From Palsa-892 sp035295845 (GTDB taxonomy: Bacteria; Pseudomonadota; Alphaproteobacteria; Rhizobiales; Xanthobacteraceae): a stretch of DNA of 64,000 nt. The notes beneath the pieces are model-generated. The model saw only the letters and a list, made by a program, of their open reading frames with translations. It did not search any database and had not been told where the DNA came from. The translations under genes and the position numbers were made by a program. Shown here in pieces: positions 61,296-64,000 of this stretch. The DNA lies in assembly GCA_035295845.1 (NCBI GenBank), contig DATGIF010000012.1, forward strand, positions 1 through 64,000, in the 5' to 3' direction. The first letter of the stretch is position 1; the number at the start of each line of letters is the position of its first letter.

Positions 61296-62096
61296 TTATT
61301 TCAAAACTTGAACGGAATTGATGCCGAAGCGCACGAAATTCACGCTGCCAGATCCCCGGTCGGGTTCGTCGTCGGCGTTCGCGCGCGTCGAGGGCTTCGA
61401 CTCGGCGAGGCTGCGAAGCGCGAGCGACATGGTTCCCCGCTGACGGGAAAGAGCGAGCGTCTCGGCCTGCCGCGGCGATAGTTCCAGCGTCGCGGTCTTG
61501 CCGACCACGACCTTCTGCCCGTTCTTTTCCTCGACCATCTGGTCGATCGCGAGCACGCGAACGTTGCGCAGGATCGTTTCGCTGACAAACCCGTCGCCGC
61601 CCGACTGCTTCTGGCTGTCGGGGTCGCGGCGGGTGAGAATGACGTCGACGCGGTCGGTCGGCAGAATGAAGCCGCCGACACCGGTCTCCGGCGAGATGTC
61701 GGTCGAGATCGCGCGCATGCCGGGCGTGAGAATCGCGGACATGAAGCCCGAGCCGTCGGCCTTGATCAGCTTCTGCTCGCGGATCGGCTCGCCGGCGATG
61801 AACGGCGCGCGCGCAATCGCGCCCTTGTATTCTTCGAGCGCGCCGGGACGCGCGCTCTTGCGAACGAACTGCGGCGAGGCGGCGCTGACCGGCCAGGCCT
61901 GCCAAGCGAGGTCATCGGGCTTCAGCGCGGTGCCGAGTTGGATGTCGGATCTCGCAACCAGAATATCGACCGTGTCGGTCGCCGGCTGCACCACCGTAAT
62001 CTGCGGCGCCGGCGGCGTCTCACGACCGGAAAGCATGAAGGCGATCGCGCCCGCGAAGAGGGCGACGCCAAGAACAATCAGACGGGCGGGTTTCAT
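61296..62096 (-). CDS. cpaB: Tad pilus assembly protein CpaB (RcpC)
   Basis: A 266-residue periplasmic protein with an N-terminal anchor/signal helix (about 4-23), an SAF domain (about 43-110; ILVARSDIQLGTALKPDDL) and the RcpC domain with GGFILPTDRVDVILTRRD and ETILRNVRVLAID. ATG at 62096 is taken because MKPARLIVLG begins with the helix. Gene follows cpaA with about 140 bp that contain two TTAA-type sites. Confidence 0.92.
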   Translation of the reverse strand: MKPARLIVLGVALFAGAIAFMLSGRETPPAPQITVVQPATDTVDILVARSDIQLGTALKPDDLAWQAWPVSAASPQFVRKSARPGALEEYKGAIARAPFIAGEPIREQKLIKADGSGFMSAILTPGMRAISTDISPETGVGGFILPTDRVDVILTRRDPDSQKQSGGDGFVSETILRNVRVLAIDQMVEEKNGQKVVVGKTATLELSPRQAETLALSRQRGTMSLALRSLAESKPSTRANADDEPDRGSGSVNFVRFGINSVQVLK

Positions 62097-62170
62097 ACGC
62101 TTCACTTCCCAACGCATTGACGAGTCGAAGAGCTGGTTCGGGTGAATTCCAGCAGCGAAAAGTCAACTTA

Positions 62171-62198
62171 TGGTTAATGAGCGGTAGACGAATTTAAC
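62171..62198 (-). promoter_or_regulatory. Candidate CtrA site upstream of cpaB
   Basis: ATGGTTAA (62171-62178), i.e. TTAACCAT on the - strand, is an exact match to the known CtrA half-site motif, 75 bp before the cpaB start; a second TTAA follows at 62195-62198. The spacing is 16, not the 7 bp of the classical TTAA-N7-TTAA form, so the pair is imperfect. CtrA control of pilus genes is established in Caulobacter. Confidence 0.45.
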
Positions 62199-62236
62199 GG
62201 CCTATAGCGCATCCCGGCGAAAAGCCGGTCAAAAGA

Positions 62237-62761
62237 TCAGGAAACGCTTCCCGCCGCGTGCATGAATACCGTGTCGGGATAGACGATGAGGCCAGCGGCG
62301 GCGAGCGCGATGCCGTAGGGAATGCCGGTCTCGACCGCATGCAGGCGCACGATCCAGCCATGGCGCGCGAGAAAATACGGCAACGGCCATTTGCGCGCTT
62401 GCAGGATCGCGAGGGTGAGCGCGCCGCCGATGACCGCCGCCACCAAGAGATAATCCATGAGAAGGGAAAATCCGAGCCAAAGCGCCGTCGCCGCCGCCAA
62501 TTTGGCGTCGCCGCCGCCGATCCAGCCGCGGGCAAAAAAGCCGAAGGCAACTGCAAGCACGATGGCGCTGGCGGCCAGATGCCGGCCCATGTCGGCGAAC
62601 GGCATGCCGATCCACACGGCAATGGCGAAAAAAGCGAAAAACAACGCGAGCGACACGCGATTGGAGATCGTCATGGTGACGAGATCGCTCGCCGCTGCAT
62701 AGATCATGGCGGCGGGAAAAAGCCCGAGGACGGCGATTTCGAGAAGCATGGGCGGGCTCAT
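62237..62761 (-). CDS. cpaA: Prepilin peptidase CpaA (TadV, A24 family)
   Basis: A 174-residue membrane aspartic peptidase that cleaves the Flp pilin leaders. The two catalytic aspartates are in AAASDLVTMTISNRVS (about 22-37) and GGGDAKL (about 83-89), and five or six hydrophobic helices are predicted. An internal ATG at 62749 (MLLEI) is an alternative start. It follows the pilin 1 terminator and precedes cpaB. Confidence 0.91.
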   Translation of the reverse strand: MSPPMLLEIAVLGLFPAAMIYAAASDLVTMTISNRVSLALFFAFFAIAVWIGMPFADMGRHLAASAIVLAVAFGFFARGWIGGGDAKLAAATALWLGFSLLMDYLLVAAVIGGALTLAILQARKWPLPYFLARHGWIVRLHAVETGIPYGIALAAAGLIVYPDTVFMHAAGSVS

Positions 62762-62842
62762 GGCGTTCGACAGGACGGCTTCGCGCCGCGCGCTGCAGGA
62801 TTAACGGCAAACCCTGAGCGAAGGATGAATCGGGCGCCAATG

Positions 62843-62869
62843 AAAAGGGCTCCCTCGCGGGAGCCCTTT
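62843..62869 (-). terminator. Terminator after Flp pilin 1
   Basis: AAAGGGCTCCC (62844-62854) and GGGAGCCCTTT (62859-62869) form a perfect 11-bp stem with a TCGC loop; on the - strand it is followed by TTTT. It lies 21 bp after the pilin 1 stop, so most transcripts should end before cpaA, leaving pilin more abundant than the machinery. Confidence 0.85.
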
Positions 62870-62890
62870 CGATCGCGCCTTTGCGACAGC

Positions 62891-63049
62891 TTACAGCGCG
62901 TTCGAAACGTTGGTGAAGGTCTGGTTGAGGTTTGTGCCGACACCGGTCACGGCAACGATGATTGCGACCGAGATACAGGCGGCAATCAGGCCGTATTCGA
63001 TGGCGGTGGCACCACGCTCATTGCGAAGGAAGGCCTTGAGAAGTTTCAT
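62891..63049 (-). CDS. Flp family type IVb pilin, copy 1
   Basis: A 52-residue pilin. The prepilin leader ends in ERG, cleaved before ATAIEYGLIAACISVAII (Gly at -1, Glu at +5), the Flp/Fap motif, followed by a hydrophobic helix and a short GVGTNLNQTFTNVSNAL tail. CpaA is the likely peptidase. Start ATG 63049. It has its own terminator downstream and lies about 180 bp downstream of pilin 2. Confidence 0.95.
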   Translation of the reverse strand: MKLLKAFLRNERGATAIEYGLIAACISVAIIVAVTGVGTNLNQTFTNVSNAL

Positions 63050-63181
63050 TCGACGTCACCCAGCGCGCTGTTTATAGGAGAGGCGATTTACCTTCGGCTT
63101 TATGACGGCGTAACGTTTTTCTCGATTGTCAGAAAGCGCACGAAAACCTTTTGTTCAGACTTTCCGACAACCCAGAAAGCG

Positions 63182-63208
63182 AAAGGCCCCGGACGTGCCG
63201 GGGCCTTC
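63182..63208 (-). terminator. Terminator after Flp pilin 2
   Basis: AAGGCCCCGG (63183-63192) and CCGGGGCCTT (63198-63207) form a 10-bp GC-rich stem with a 5-nt loop, followed on the - strand by TTTCGCTTTC. It sits 24 bp past the pilin 2 stop, so pilin 2 can be transcribed as a single-gene unit. Confidence 0.8.
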
Positions 63209-63231
63209 CTCATTTCGAACGTTCCGAACGA

Positions 63232-63390
63232 TTAGAGCGCGTTGGAGACGTTGGTGAAGGTCGTGTTCAGCTTGGTGCCGACACCCTGGATGACCGCGAT
63301 AATCGCAACCGAAATGCAGGCAGCGATCAGGCCATACTCGATGGCGGTAGCGCCGGACTCGTCCTTCACGAAACGAGCGAAGGTTTTCAT
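63232..63390 (-). CDS. Flp family type IVb pilin, copy 2
   Basis: A 52-residue pilin like copy 1: SGATAIEYGLIAACISVAII core, and the identical TFTNVSNAL end. The leader (MKTFARFVKDESG) and the middle (IQGVGTKLNT) differ clearly, so the pair is not a recent duplication. Cleavage expected after the first Gly, before ATAIEY. Start ATG 63390; GGGCTCC-type purine motif (AAGGAGCC on the - strand) precedes it. Confidence 0.95.
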   Translation of the reverse strand: MKTFARFVKDESGATAIEYGLIAACISVAIIAVIQGVGTKLNTTFTNVSNAL

Positions 63391-63699
63391 GGTAAGGGCT
63401 CCTTGAACCACTGTGGCTCTCTGCGTTTGGTCCGGCGGACGTTGAACTGTCCTCCGGTGCCGACGAGGACCATACGAGGTGTGTCTTGCCCCAGCGTTAA
63501 TGATTACGACGAAACACGCTGGTATCGCGGCAAACCGACTCTTGGTTAAGAATTCTTTCCGGCGCGACTCGCGCAGTAGTAGTCGCAAGGTTGCGGGCCG
63601 CACGCGCCCGCTGTTTGGATTTCATTCACCATTTTTCGCGACAGTCACATCCGAGCCGGCGGCGCCGGTGCAGAATTCGGCCAGTAAAAGGTGTTGCGT
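63391..63699. promoter_or_regulatory. Divergent control region between Flp pilin 2 and the right-edge gene
   Basis: A 309-bp non-coding stretch with divergent genes on either side. It holds TTGGTTAA (63543-63550; TTAACCAA on the - strand, one base off the CtrA half-site) and a second TTAA at 63497-63500, about 100-160 bp before the pilin 2 start. No perfect TTAA-N7-TTAA and no clear -35/-10 pair could be fixed. No ORF with coding character. Confidence 0.45.
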
Positions 63700-64000
63700 A
63701 TGAAGTTCTCGGCTCACCGGTTCGCATTCATCGCCTGTATGATCGCGCTTGCGAGCGCCGCTTCCGCCAAAGCGGACAGCGTGAACGTCGTTCTTGACCA
63801 GGCAACCATCGTCAAGCTTCCGGAAAAGGTCGCGACCATCGTGATCGGAAACCCGGCGATTGCCGATGGCAGCCTGCAATCGGGCGGGCTTCTGGTGGTG
63901 ACCGGCAAAGGCTTCGGTACGACCAATCTCATTGCGCTGGATTCGCGCGGCAACACGCTCGCCGAATACAGCTTGAAGGTTGCCGCTCCGAAGGAAGGCC
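63700..64000 (+). CDS. Pilus assembly protein with secretin N-terminal (T2SS-T3SS_pil_N) domain, partial
   Basis: The first 100 residues are visible before the window ends. A Sec signal peptide (about 1-24, ending SAASAKA) is followed by a domain like the N-terminus of CpaC: VVLDQATIVKLPEKVATIVI, GNPAIADGSLQ, and DSRGNTLAEYSLKVA, which align with NPAIANAVV and DGDGRQIAAYDIEVG in CpaC. Whether the rest is a second secretin or only this domain cannot be told. It is divergent from the pilin genes and probably tad-linked. Confidence 0.85.
   Translation, partial: MKFSAHRFAFIACMIALASAASAKADSVNVVLDQATIVKLPEKVATIVIGNPAIADGSLQSGGLLVVTGKGFGTTNLIALDSRGNTLAEYSLKVAAPKEG

Noticed and set aside
63391..63699. 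A paired CtrA site TTAA-N7-TTAA in the pilin promoter
   Set aside because: TTAA sites at 63497 and 63547 are 46 bp apart; only half-site resemblance remains, so it is kept as a weak candidate only.
1..64000. CRISPR arrays, prophage, integrase, transposase or plasmid genes
   Set aside because: No regularly spaced repeats, no integrase or transposase motifs and no att-like repeat at the tRNA were seen.

Overview
The window is a high-GC chromosomal segment of an alphaproteobacterium, almost certainly a member of the Hyphomicrobiales (Rhizobiales). The signs are GcrA, a SAM-II riboswitch on metZ, the gene order rpmH-rnpA-yidC-yihA-argB-dapD, tandem yejA genes ahead of yejBEF, a tad/cpa pilus locus, and two copies of a 47-55 bp palindrome of a kind I recall as widespread in rhizobial genomes. 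The genus cannot be fixed from sequence alone. No phage, transposase, plasmid or CRISPR locus was seen; most of the window is dense core genome with many 4-bp ATGA/GTGA stop-start overlaps.

Layout. 1-6.8 kb: dcd (cut by the left edge), metZ with a SAM-II riboswitch and a candidate transcription terminator, apaG, the argD-argF-hslO operon, and gcrA behind a 395-bp upstream region holding four GANTC sites. 6.8-13.4 kb: the complete phosphate regulon core phoR-pstSCAB-phoU-phoB, with a Pho box before pstS. 13.6-18.6 kb: a secreted protein, an LPG-synthase-type membrane protein, tRNA-Arg(ACG), a type III polyketide synthase with an isoprenylcysteine-methyltransferase-like partner, and an orphan histidine kinase. 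18.7-30.4 kb: rpmH-rnpA-yidC-yihA, a large unknown membrane protein, argB, dapD, two DUF805 genes, dapE, truA, fmt, def and a PH-domain membrane protein.

30.5-35.1 kb: rmuC, an AmpG-type permease and recR. The space between ampG and recR is scarred: a C-terminal remnant of a second recR joined to a C-terminal remnant of a second ampG, flanked by a DoxX gene and an unusually AT-rich orphan gene. This looks like a tandem duplication of ampG-recR followed by a deletion at a 9-bp microhomology. 35.2-42 kb: ybaB-dnaX bracketed by two copies of the palindrome, the SRP RNA gene, a HIT protein, nudC, pheA, kdsB and a membrane cytochrome c.

42-53.4 kb: a YejABEF-type peptide ABC transporter with two binding proteins (one with a twin-arginine signal), a ghrA-like dehydrogenase, an NlpC/P60 hydrolase, a MarR regulator and an M17 aminopeptidase, together a plausible peptide uptake and breakdown neighbourhood. 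53.4-64 kb: the tad/cpa type IVc pilus locus: tadD on the + strand, then on the - strand two Flp pilins each with its own terminator, cpaA, cpaB, cpaC, cpaD, cpaE, cpaF, tadB and tadC. A divergent gene at the right edge encodes a second copy of the pilus-secretin N-terminal domain and is cut off.
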